A program made the position numbers and the translations under genes. The notes beneath the pieces were generated by a model. The model searched no databases, had not been told where the DNA came from, and saw nothing but the letters and a program-made list of their open reading frames with translations. DNA of 61,759 nucleotides, taken from assembly GCF_010501015.1 (NCBI RefSeq), contig NZ_QVML01000001.1:1-61759 (forward strand). The letters run 5' to 3'. Source of the stretch: Bacteroides sp. 214. Lineage in GTDB: Bacteria; Bacteroidota; Bacteroidia; Bacteroidales; Bacteroidaceae. Below, piece by piece: positions 9,178 through 17,595 of this stretch; position 1 is the first letter of the stretch; each line of letters opens with the position of its first letter.

Positions 9178-9208
9178 GCAAAAAGAAAGCTACCAACTGC
9201 TTGGTAGC
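9178..9208 (-). terminator. terminator of the symporter-dipeptidase unit
   Basis: GCTACCAA (9189-9196)/TTGGTAGC (9201-9208) form an eight-bp stem with a four-base loop. On the minus strand it is followed by TTTCTTTTTGC, and it lies about 70 bp past the dipeptidase stop. Confidence 0.75.
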
Positions 9209-9278
9209 CCTTATTGTGGTGTGTATGGTGGCATTATGCTATATTTGCTCGTGCGGTTTATGTGTGTTCTTGGTATTT

Positions 9279-10388
9279 TTATTCTACATTCTGAACCTCT
9301 TTCATAACCCGTAGGAAGTTTCCTCCCCATATTTTGGCAATCTCTTCTTCGGTGTAACCTCTTTCTATAAGTCCGGCAGTAAGATTAAGTAGCTGTCCGG
9401 CGTGCTTGCAACCTATAACTCCGCTTCCTCCGTCAAAATCGGTTCCAATGCCTACGTGGTCTATGCCGGCAACTCTTACGGCATAGTCTATATGGTCCAG
9501 TACTTCGTAAAGAGTGGTTTCCCTGCGTTTGGGACTCATGAAGCTACCAACAAAATAAATCTGCACCACGCCACCCTGCTTAGCAAGTGCTTTGAGTTGT
9601 GCATCTGTTAAGTTACGGTTGTGATTAAAGATACCTTTCACACCCGAGTGTGAGGCAATAATAGGTTTTGAAGATAGTTTGATAACATCCCAGAAAGTGC
9701 TTTCGGAAGCGTGCGAAACGTCAATTATCATACCCAAACGGTTCATTTCTTCTACCACTTTTTCGCCAAAGGGGCTTAGTCCTCCCCACTCATCTTTACT
9801 CTTACTGGAGGAGTCGCAAATGTCATTATCCATCACATGGCAAAGGGTTAAGTAGCTTACTTTCAACTTTTTCAGACGCTCTAAGTTCTCAATATCTTTG
9901 CCAATCCCATAGCCATTCTCCACTCCAATAAAGAAAGCTTTCTTTCCTTCGGCTTTTAACTGTTCAAGGTCAGCGGGTGTATAGGCTATGGCACAGCGGT
10001 CGCTATTCATATCCACTTGTTTATAAACAGCATCAATCAATTTGTTTATCACTTGCACCGCCGAGTCCGAAGAGACTTTCGTTCGTGGTCCTTGATCTAC
10101 AAAACAAGCCATGAACGCTCCATCGAGCATCCCTTTCTGCATTTTGATAAGCGTTACCTGATTGCGATTGGCTTTGCCCACATCGTAGTTTTTTTCGCGA
10201 ACAAAGTTGAGTGGTGTGTCGCAATGCGTATCTACCGATAAAAAACGGCTGTGCATCTCTTTTGCTTTGGCAAGTAACTGAGGCGAAAAGGCAACTGTGT
10301 CTTTTGTTGTTATCTCCTCTTGGGCTTTCAAAGAATTGTGGGTCATAGTAAGTATGATAAGTAGTGCGAATGCAAATTTTCTCTTCAT
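9279..10388 (-). CDS. membrane dipeptidase (peptidase family M19)
   Basis: A 369-aa zinc dipeptidase of the renal-dipeptidase family with an N-terminal signal peptide (ends SLKAQ), so probably periplasmic. Seen motifs: HCDTP (HxD zinc ligands, about residues 58-62), GVENGYGIG (bridging Glu), IIDVSHASESTFWDV, ASHSGVK and DHVGIGTDFDGGSG. It should cleave dipeptides, including L,D- or D-containing ones. The gene starts 9 bp after the stop of a Na+/dicarboxylate-type symporter, so the two are co-transcribed. One reading is periplasmic dipeptide cleavage followed by uptake of the released acidic or hydroxy amino acid. Confidence 0.93.
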   Translation of the reverse strand: MKRKFAFALLIILTMTHNSLKAQEEITTKDTVAFSPQLLAKAKEMHSRFLSVDTHCDTPLNFVREKNYDVGKANRNQVTLIKMQKGMLDGAFMACFVDQGPRTKVSSDSAVQVINKLIDAVYKQVDMNSDRCAIAYTPADLEQLKAEGKKAFFIGVENGYGIGKDIENLERLKKLKVSYLTLCHVMDNDICDSSSKSKDEWGGLSPFGEKVVEEMNRLGMIIDVSHASESTFWDVIKLSSKPIIASHSGVKGIFNHNRNLTDAQLKALAKQGGVVQIYFVGSFMSPKRRETTLYEVLDHIDYAVRVAGIDHVGIGTDFDGGSGVIGCKHAGQLLNLTAGLIERGYTEEEIAKIWGGNFLRVMKEVQNVE

Positions 10389-10397
10389 GAATATCTC

Positions 10398-11633
10398 TTA
10401 AATAGTATGTTTAAACCATTCTTTACCACCCGAAAGACGGCTTGTCAAGACTGCTCCGGTAATGTTGCTGGTGGAGTTGATGAGCGTTGCAGGTACATCA
10501 CAAATGGTAGAAATTATAATAAGTGGAACAACCAGTTCGGGCGAGAAGCCGAATGCGGAACAAATAAGAATTTCTCCTGTCATACCTCCGCTAGGGATAG
10601 CTCCTACTACTGCACCCACAAACAAAGATACACCGATAACGAGGAAAATAGTGCCAATGCTTAGTTCATAGTGTCCAAACAGTGTAAAGAGAAACATAAT
10701 CTTGATAACTCCGTTCATCACCGAACCGTCTTTGTGAATGTTTGTTCCCAGCGGAACAACCGTTTCGGCAATAGCTGCCGGCACACCTATTTTCTTGGAT
10801 GCTTCAATGTTAATGGGAATACATGCGGAGCTCGATGCCGTTGCAATAGCTGTGAGCGAGGGAGTGAGTATGTTTTTCCAAAAATCAACAAGCGTTTTCT
10901 TTCCTCCGGCAAGAAACATATAAAGCGAGTTCAGCCCGAAGAAACAGATAAATGTCAGTAACATATAAAGAATAAAGACATGCATGTAACCACCAATAAC
11001 CTGACTACCCACCGAGCCCACCGTGTCGGCAAAGTAACAACCCAAGCCAATAGGGGCGGCATACATAATAACCGTCATGGCTTTCATTATTACTTCCGAG
11101 CATGCATCGAGCATAGTGCTTACCTTTTCGCCTTTTTCGCCGGCAAGCGAAACTGCCAGTCCAAAAAGAATGGAGAAGACGATTAGCGGTAGGAGGTTGG
11201 ATTTATTGAACAGTTCCAAAAAATCGGGTACGGTAAGCATTTGTACAATCATGCTGCCGCTAAGCGAGTTTGTTACAACATCTTGTTCGGGCATATTGGC
11301 TACAATTTGCGACTTATCAATATCCTGCAGTGGATTGTAAATCATCATGAAAAGATATCCCAATACCGCTACAACGATTGACATGAGCAGAAATACCAGC
11401 ATGGTGCTACCGATAACCCTTCCCATCATCTTGTTTTTCTTTATGTTGCAGATGGCCGATGAGATGCTAAAGAAAACCAACGGAACGATAAGAACAAACA
11501 TTAAATTGAGAAAGATATCGCCTATAGGCTTTACAATGGCTGTCTTTTCGCCAAATATGATGCCGCAAACACCTCCGGTAATTACGCCCGCAAGCAGTAA
11601 CAGAGAAGACGCGTAGTTCTTTAAAATGTTCAT
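10398..11633 (-). CDS. dicarboxylate/amino acid:cation symporter (DAACS family)
   Basis: This 411-aa multi-spanning inner-membrane carrier of the GltP/DctA/SstT fold has the serine-rich re-entrant loop as ATASSSACIPINIE, and ATLINSTSNITGAVLTSRLSGG near the C-terminus. Substrate is probably glutamate, aspartate, serine/threonine or a C4-dicarboxylate; sequence alone does not decide. It has an unusually good Shine-Dalgarno for this phylum (AAGGAG, spaced for ATG 11633). First gene of a two-gene unit with the dipeptidase, driven by a TATATTTG box at 11679-11672. Confidence 0.92.
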   Translation of the reverse strand: MNILKNYASSLLLLAGVITGGVCGIIFGEKTAIVKPIGDIFLNLMFVLIVPLVFFSISSAICNIKKNKMMGRVIGSTMLVFLLMSIVVAVLGYLFMMIYNPLQDIDKSQIVANMPEQDVVTNSLSGSMIVQMLTVPDFLELFNKSNLLPLIVFSILFGLAVSLAGEKGEKVSTMLDACSEVIMKAMTVIMYAAPIGLGCYFADTVGSVGSQVIGGYMHVFILYMLLTFICFFGLNSLYMFLAGGKKTLVDFWKNILTPSLTAIATASSSACIPINIEASKKIGVPAAIAETVVPLGTNIHKDGSVMNGVIKIMFLFTLFGHYELSIGTIFLVIGVSLFVGAVVGAIPSGGMTGEILICSAFGFSPELVVPLIIISTICDVPATLINSTSNITGAVLTSRLSGGKEWFKHTI

Positions 11634-11671
11634 ACTCCTTATTGTAATATGGATATTTGCCGAATGGCCTC

Positions 11672-11679
11672 CAAATATA
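11672..11679 (-). promoter_or_regulatory. -7 box for symporter-dipeptidase unit
   Basis: TATATTTG on the minus strand, an exact TAnnTTTG match, 39 bp upstream of the symporter ATG. The -33 element is weak. Confidence 0.55.
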
Positions 11680-11749
11680 GAAAAAAAACTTCTTACTTGG
11701 TTAATTCTTACTCTTATTCCTTTTATGAGATAAAAAAGACGTAAATCTT

Positions 11750-11780
11750 TTTGCTTTTTGCTTATAAGTTGCTAATTTTG
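11750..11780 (+). promoter_or_regulatory. promoter of the propeller/AraC regulator
   Basis: TAATTTTG (11773-11780) fits the -7 consensus. TTTG at 11750-11753 is 19 bases upstream. The ATG follows at 11816. Confidence 0.65.
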
Positions 11781-11815
11781 TCCAATAGTTAATCAGTAAA
11801 ACACCTAGATTATTA

Positions 11816-14713
11816 ATGGCGAGAAAGTGCGACAGTATTAGAGGATGTTTCTTTTTGTTTCTTTTTTTGTTGTGTACTTCGTCTCTATACGGAATAGAAT
11901 TGCGCTATTATTCTGTAAAAGAGGGACTTACGGATGAAAAGGTTTCATTTATTCATCAAGACGAGAATCGTTTAATGTGGTTCGCTACAAATAGCGGAGT
12001 TTGTACATTCGACGGATTGTCTTTTCAGTCCTTACCGTTTAAAGACAACAAAAACCCATTCGATGACCAATCAGTTATTTCCATTTACGAAGCAGAATTA
12101 CAACAGTTTTGGATACAAACCCAAGACAAATTGTATTTATACGATAAAAAAGCACAGACGGTAGAATCTTTTGACGAATTTGATGCGAGCTGCAAGGTTA
12201 TCGTTTCTCCACAAAAGAAAGTATTCGTTCTGAAAACAGATAATATACTTCATTATTATTCCACAAACGGAACTTTTCAAAAAGTAGCTGTAGAAGGCCT
12301 CACCAAGAGTGCAGTGTTGGATATATTAGTAGACTCATGGAATGTTCTATGGGTATTTACTAATGATGGAAAGCCCTGCTCGTACGATATTGATGATAGA
12401 GATGAGCAGATTGTAATCAATGAACTGGGTGATTTTGAACATCCTGCTAGTCTGCTGTGGTGCTTTCATGAAAAGAATCAGGTATTGTTTGTAGATAATA
12501 CTTACACTTTGTTTCACTACGATATTTCAACCAACACCAAAGATAGTATTTGCGAACTCTCTCAACAAATTAAAAACTTCGGCGAGGTTACAAGCATAAT
12601 CAAGCAAGAGCGCAATTTCTTTGTTTCATTAGCCGGAGGATTGTTGATAAAGGCAGGGTTGAACGAAAAAAAGTTGTACGTACTGAACGAAACGTTGCTT
12701 TCGGCACCCATCCTTTGCATGTATAGTGATCCTGTACAACAAATACTTTGGGCTGGAACCGACGGCGAAGGAGTAGGGCGTATAACAAACGAAGCACCCG
12801 TTCTGGATGTGCTGTCGTCCAAAAATATGGGTTTTCCAATCAACCATTCAATCACCTCTGTCTTTATTGACAACAATAAAACAATGTGGTTGGGCACTGA
12901 TGGAGATGGACTTATTTGTATAAATGATACAGCAACGTTGCGAAATAAGACCAAATATTTGCTGTTCGATCCCAATAACAGCTTGCTTAACAGTAAAAAC
13001 GTATTTGCCATTGCCGGAAGCAAGAAACAAATATTGTGGATTGGAACAGACAAAGGTCTAAACTACTACTCGTATCAAGATGAAAAGATAAAGCTATTGC
13101 AGGTATTGGCAAATGGAAAACCATTGAAATCAGTGCGCGCTTTATGCGAACAGAATGACTCTATCCTTTGGATTGCCAGTCAAGGTGAAGGTTTGATAAA
13201 GGCTTATCTGGCAGGTACTTCTGATGTACCCGTTATTACACGTACCGAACGAATTCCTTTAGAGAGCAAAGGAGTATCTGTTGATAATTTGACAACTATC
13301 TATAAAGAATCCAACGATGTTGTTTGGTTTGGTACGAAAGATGCCGGTCTTTTCAGGATAACCCGCACAAAGACAGGTGATGAAGTGAAGAATATCCGTT
13401 TTGATAAATATGAAGAGCCGGGGCTGAACACCATTTATTCTATCACAAAGAACATTTATGGTACGTGGATTGGTACAGGTGGCGGACTTATTCAAATGGA
13501 GTACAACAAAGAAGAAGTATATAATGAGTCCAATCTGTATCCTTTCAACATAGTACATGGTGTTTTAGAAGATAATGATATAAATCTTTGGCTCGCTACG
13601 GATGTTGGTGTGATACGCTTTTGTCCGCATACTCTTGCTACCAACCTGTATGGGCAAGAATCATCTAAGGAAATAACCGTTTTTTCGGAAAATGCCTGTT
13701 ACAAAAGCAATGGTTTGCTTGTGTTTGGAGGAAATAATGGTGTTGTTGCCTTTGATGCTAATCAATACCTTGGCGATGCGTTTATGCCCGATATTGATAT
13801 TGTTGGATTAAACTTGTTTGGCAAAGAGTGTAACTTGTACGATTACCTTTCTGTTCGCAAGGGAGTTAGTCGATTACGTTTTGCATACGACCAAAATGTA
13901 ATCGGGGTAACCGTTGTTGGCAAAGACTTTATATACGGAGATAATTACTCTTATTATTATAAAATAGAGGAACTTGGTAAAGATTGGGTAAATACAGGCT
14001 CAGTAAATGTAGCAAGCCTATCTTACTTATCGCCGGGTGAATATACTTTATCTGTGAAGTACAGAAATAACGTAACTGCTCAGCAGAGCAATCCTTTTCC
14101 CATTAAAATAACGATAAAACCTTTTTGGATGTTTAGCTGGTGGGCTTATTCGCTTTATGTACTCATTCTGCTTTCGATTGCAGCGTGGTTTGGCTATAAG
14201 TACTACATGAAAAGGAGAGCTGCTTCGCTCGAAAATTCAACAGAAACAGTAAATGGTGTATTTTCTATTCAAAACGAATCTACGGCAATAGCTACCAATC
14301 CGGTAACAAATAATATCGTAGAGTTGGGTAACGTGCATTTCTCTACTGCAGAAGATAAAGAATTCTATGAGAAAATGCTTAATATTATTGCGCAACAAAT
14401 GACCGACCCAGAACTTTCTGTAGATGCCATTTGCGTAGAACTAGAACTGTCGAGCTATCAGCTTTATAGAAAGCTACGACGCATTACACAAAAAACTCCT
14501 AACGAAATAATACGCGAATATCGTTTTGCTGCAGTGGAAGAACTACTTGTTACCACCGATCTTTCAACGGATGAAATTTTATCCAAGGTAGGTTTAGTGA
14601 GTAGAAGTAACTTCTTTAAGCTATTCTCGCTCAGACATGGCATAACGCCTAAACAGTATCGTGAGCAAGAACGGCAGAGAAAAGCAAAAAAGAGAAGGGG
14701 GAGGAGCAGTTAA
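11816..14713 (+). CDS. membrane-spanning propeller/Y_Y_Y sensor fused directly to an AraC DNA-binding domain
   Basis: 965 aa. Order: signal peptide (1 to about 28); a periplasmic two-component-regulator beta-propeller, repeats of the type TMWLGTDGDGL, ILWIGTDKGL, VVWFGTKDAGL (about 35-620); a Y_Y_Y domain with YYYKIEELGKDW (about 680-770); one membrane helix (about 775-797); a linker; and an AraC-type helix-turn-helix pair (about 855-955, LSVDAICVELELSSYQLYRKLRR). Bacteroidetes hybrid two-component proteins with this sensor normally carry HisKA, HATPase_c and a receiver between the helix and AraC (about 1300-1400 aa). Here only some 60 residues separate them, so this looks like a one-component transmembrane regulator. 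It is convergent with the 14715-21032 surface locus, which it may control. Confidence 0.9.
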   Translation: MARKCDSIRGCFFLFLFLLCTSSLYGIELRYYSVKEGLTDEKVSFIHQDENRLMWFATNSGVCTFDGLSFQSLPFKDNKNPFDDQSVISIYEAELQQFWIQTQDKLYLYDKKAQTVESFDEFDASCKVIVSPQKKVFVLKTDNILHYYSTNGTFQKVAVEGLTKSAVLDILVDSWNVLWVFTNDGKPCSYDIDDRDEQIVINELGDFEHPASLLWCFHEKNQVLFVDNTYTLFHYDISTNTKDSICELSQQIKNFGEVTSIIKQERNFFVSLAGGLLIKAGLNEKKLYVLNETLLSAPILCMYSDPVQQILWAGTDGEGVGRITNEAPVLDVLSSKNMGFPINHSITSVFIDNNKTMWLGTDGDGLICINDTATLRNKTKYLLFDPNNSLLNSKNVFAIAGSKKQILWIGTDKGLNYYSYQDEKIKLLQVLANGKPLKSVRALCEQNDSILWIASQGEGLIKAYLAGTSDVPVITRTERIPLESKGVSVDNLTTIYKESNDVVWFGTKDAGLFRITRTKTGDEVKNIRFDKYEEPGLNTIYSITKNIYGTWIGTGGGLIQMEYNKEEVYNESNLYPFNIVHGVLEDNDINLWLATDVGVIRFCPHTLATNLYGQESSKEITVFSENACYKSNGLLVFGGNNGVVAFDANQYLGDAFMPDIDIVGLNLFGKECNLYDYLSVRKGVSRLRFAYDQNVIGVTVVGKDFIYGDNYSYYYKIEELGKDWVNTGSVNVASLSYLSPGEYTLSVKYRNNVTAQQSNPFPIKITIKPFWMFSWWAYSLYVLILLSIAAWFGYKYYMKRRAASLENSTETVNGVFSIQNESTAIATNPVTNNIVELGNVHFSTAEDKEFYEKMLNIIAQQMTDPELSVDAICVELELSSYQLYRKLRRITQKTPNEIIREYRFAAVEELLVTTDLSTDEILSKVGLVSRSNFFKLFSLRHGITPKQYREQERQRKAKKRRGRSS

Positions 14714-14714
14714 G

Positions 14715-16397
14715 CTACCTCACCCTGAAATAATTTTTTGCATATACAATCTTTCCACTTTTAGTTATTCCCTCTACAACAATAATAAATACGCCCGAGA
14801 AATCGGAAGTATAGAAGCTTACCGGTATGGAGGTCGCGCCGTTTGTTCCTTCGAAGAAAGGATTCCAATATAGTGTATGACGGAAGTCGGGAATCAAAGA
14901 TTCTTTTGTTTTTGCATCGCTATAGTTCGGACTGGGGAAGAACTCCATATATTCCGGACAATGATACTCTATTAATTGCATATTTCCTTTTAACTGTATT
15001 CCGGGTAGGTTTCCTCGATAAGTATTCATAAAAACAATACCATCATACATTTCGCTGGCAAACAAATACCTGCCCTGATATATGTCTAAGGTTTCAATAT
15101 TCAGCGGATTGTAGTTTAGAATGTAGTCGTGATCGTATAGAGGAACACCGTCAAGTAGTACCAATGTGTTCCCATAATTAAAGCCTCCCATGTCTTCAGA
15201 AAAAACTTCGAGCCTTTTTGTGTTGTTGACTTTACGGACTCTTAACCCCATAACATACTCAATAAGTGTTTCGCCTACGGTATTGAAGCGTGTATACTCG
15301 TCCAGCTTATATCTTCTGAAACTGTAGTGTGGAAGGTATTTATCGAGTTCTCTTTTATGTGCTAGCGAATCGATGTTATATACTTTGGGTAGCTGTGAAG
15401 CAACGTATCTATCCATTAGCTGACTGTTTGGTGGAGCCAGTGTCAATGTTGGCATTGTTTTAGGCTTCATTTCTTCGAATGGCGACACAATGTCCATCCG
15501 ATAGCCATCATCTTCTTTCGCAGTAATTGCTGTAGATACAATTTCCTGAGGTCCGAATATTCCACGGGTAATGAAGTACGTTTTGTTTTCCTCTTCTTCA
15601 TTAACCCCGTTTATGTAATGAATCTCATTTCCAACAAACCCAATAGTACCCTGATAGGAGTCTGGAATATCGTTAATAGATTCTCCGGATGCTGACGTTA
15701 GTTTTCCTGTAATAATATGTCCTTCGTACTCAGGAAGCCACTTGTTGGCAATTGGTGCTTTCTTGGATGCTTTGACTTGCTCGAACCAGTTGGAATAATC
15801 GTAATCGGGAATGTCTGCAACAGAATCATTTCTGTATACGGAGATTGATAAATCGACTAAATCTTCGGGCAACATTTTTAGTGATAGGTTAACCAAAGAG
15901 CGTTTGTCATATTCGCGTTTGTCGCTTGTAATGGAAATGGTAGGAACCCGTTCTGTTGTTTTCCAGTTTATTTCCTCTGCGGGTAGGATTTTGATTTTGC
16001 TGGTTTTCTCCTGATCCTGAACATTGATAATAGCGATGTCTCTTTGGAAAAAGATCTTTTCGCCTTCATTACGCATATATTGCGTGTATGCATAAAGCTT
16101 ATAGACACCCGAAGATATATTGTTGGGAATGGTGATTCTTCCGGTTCCAACACCTTTATCCAGTGCAACTTTCCACTGTATATGTGGCTTTTCCGTATCG
16201 CATATCTCAATATATCCTACTTTGCTTAACTCCGAAAGATTTAATTCAGAATTGAAGGTGGCAAACTTAAACCAGATATCTTCTCCGGCTACATAATGCT
16301 CTTTATCTAAACGTACGGATACACGCTCATTCATTTGTTGCGCTTGTGCAATCAGGTATAAGCTACACAGGCTTATTATGATATATAACTTCTTCAT
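14715..16397 (-). CDS. secreted MG2-like / TonB-plug-like protein
   Basis: A 560-aa protein with a signal peptide (ends AQAQ). Residues about 25-130 resemble the alpha-2-macroglobulin MG2 fold (VSVRLDKEHYVAGEDIWFKF, ASGVYKLYAYT-like strand). Residues about 380-490 look like a TonB-receptor plug (VLLDGVPLYDHDYI, NIETLDIYQGRY), but no 22-stranded barrel follows, so it cannot itself be a receptor. Last gene of the minus-strand locus, 24 bp after the DUF4249 gene. Its stop is one base away from that of the regulator. The role is unknown; it is perhaps an accessory of the adjacent TonB receptor. Confidence 0.75.
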   Translation of the reverse strand: MKKLYIIISLCSLYLIAQAQQMNERVSVRLDKEHYVAGEDIWFKFATFNSELNLSELSKVGYIEICDTEKPHIQWKVALDKGVGTGRITIPNNISSGVYKLYAYTQYMRNEGEKIFFQRDIAIINVQDQEKTSKIKILPAEEINWKTTERVPTISITSDKREYDKRSLVNLSLKMLPEDLVDLSISVYRNDSVADIPDYDYSNWFEQVKASKKAPIANKWLPEYEGHIITGKLTSASGESINDIPDSYQGTIGFVGNEIHYINGVNEEEENKTYFITRGIFGPQEIVSTAITAKEDDGYRMDIVSPFEEMKPKTMPTLTLAPPNSQLMDRYVASQLPKVYNIDSLAHKRELDKYLPHYSFRRYKLDEYTRFNTVGETLIEYVMGLRVRKVNNTKRLEVFSEDMGGFNYGNTLVLLDGVPLYDHDYILNYNPLNIETLDIYQGRYLFASEMYDGIVFMNTYRGNLPGIQLKGNMQLIEYHCPEYMEFFPSPNYSDAKTKESLIPDFRHTLYWNPFFEGTNGATSIPVSFYTSDFSGVFIIVVEGITKSGKIVYAKNYFRVR

Positions 16398-16421
16398 AAA
16401 CTGAGTCTTCTGTTATTACAT

Positions 16422-17591
16422 TTATTCATGGGCGTTGGGCCAGAATGATGGTTTATTTTTAGTACCTCCTTTTCTTGTACAGTCTAAACATTCTATCCCT
16501 GTCCAAAATAAGGCAGGTTGACCCCATTCCGGAAAATACGGATGAGTACCCGAGATAATGAGTTCTTCTACACTTAACCCCCATTCATTCATTCGCTTAG
16601 CTATTTCTTCACTCTCTATTTCACTGCAATAATTAGCGATTGGTTTTCGCAGAATTTCATTTGCACTAATAAAACGCTGACAGTGAGTTACATTCATAGA
16701 GACATCTATGTAGCCAATAACCTTCTTGCTGGCGCTATTACAAGAAATGTTTCCTTCGATACCGGAAGGAAGCGGAGTGAAAAGTCCACCCATTCCTTCA
16801 TTCGATTTAATAAGGTCAAGGTAATATTCGTATGCACCTTTGCTTATTCCTTGCTGAACAACTCGCGTGCTGTATAGAATGGAGAAGCGTTCATTTTGGG
16901 CATCTTGGCTATATAGGTTCTTGTTAATGAGCCTATTTTCGTTTAGTTTTTCGGTAGAGCCAACTACAATGCTTTGGTTTTTGGACTTTTTCCAGCAATA
17001 GTATTTGATGAAATCGCCATAATCAACGTATCTCCCTTGAACAAAATCATAAAAAACAGATGTTGGATATCTTGCCGAGTATTCCCAGTCTTCAATGAAA
17101 GACCACATAAAGAAAGCTGCTTCATCTCTTGTGGTGTGTGTAGATGCGGTTATAAACACCTCTTTTCCAGCCCCTGCCTGACTGAAAGAAATACTATCTA
17201 TCTCTGGCGTTCTTACGGGTTTAATCAGAGTGGACTGATAGGTGTCTCCCTCGTATTGAAATTCAATACCATATGCTACACTTTCTTCCAATGGTGGGAT
17301 ATAAATAAGGTGTTCGCCGTTACCTACATAAGTAGCTTGTTCGCTACGGTATCCATTGTCTCCAACAACATGTAGCTTTACCTCAACATCGTTATAGCCT
17401 CCGGGAAGATAATCTTCCTCTAATGAGAAACTTTTGCTAAAGTAGAAGCTGATAATTGAATCGGAGTGAATATTTCCTTCCACCACAAGAATGTTTTCAT
17501 CGCTCTCGGGGAGGGAAGCGTTAAATTCGGAGATACACGAAGATATCATCAATAGGATGAAGAGTGGGATAAAGTATATTATTTTTTTCAT
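16422..17591 (-). CDS. DUF4249 family lipoprotein
   Basis: 389 aa from ATG 17591. The longer frame to 17732 lies inside the upstream receptor gene and lacks a signal, whereas 17591 gives MKKIIYFIPLFILLMISSC with a lipobox cysteine at residue 19. DUF4249 proteins are Bacteroidetes outer-membrane lipoproteins usually encoded beside a TonB-dependent receptor, as here (4 bp after it); function is unproven. By analogy with SusD they may bind substrate for the receptor, but the fold is not SusD-like. The recognisable part is LVVEGNIHSDSI...FSKSFSLEE near the N-terminus. Confidence 0.85.
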   Translation of the reverse strand: MKKIIYFIPLFILLMISSCISEFNASLPESDENILVVEGNIHSDSIISFYFSKSFSLEEDYLPGGYNDVEVKLHVVGDNGYRSEQATYVGNGEHLIYIPPLEESVAYGIEFQYEGDTYQSTLIKPVRTPEIDSISFSQAGAGKEVFITASTHTTRDEAAFFMWSFIEDWEYSARYPTSVFYDFVQGRYVDYGDFIKYYCWKKSKNQSIVVGSTEKLNENRLINKNLYSQDAQNERFSILYSTRVVQQGISKGAYEYYLDLIKSNEGMGGLFTPLPSGIEGNISCNSASKKVIGYIDVSMNVTHCQRFISANEILRKPIANYCSEIESEEIAKRMNEWGLSVEELIISGTHPYFPEWGQPALFWTGIECLDCTRKGGTKNKPSFWPNAHE

Positions 17592-17595
17592 GACA

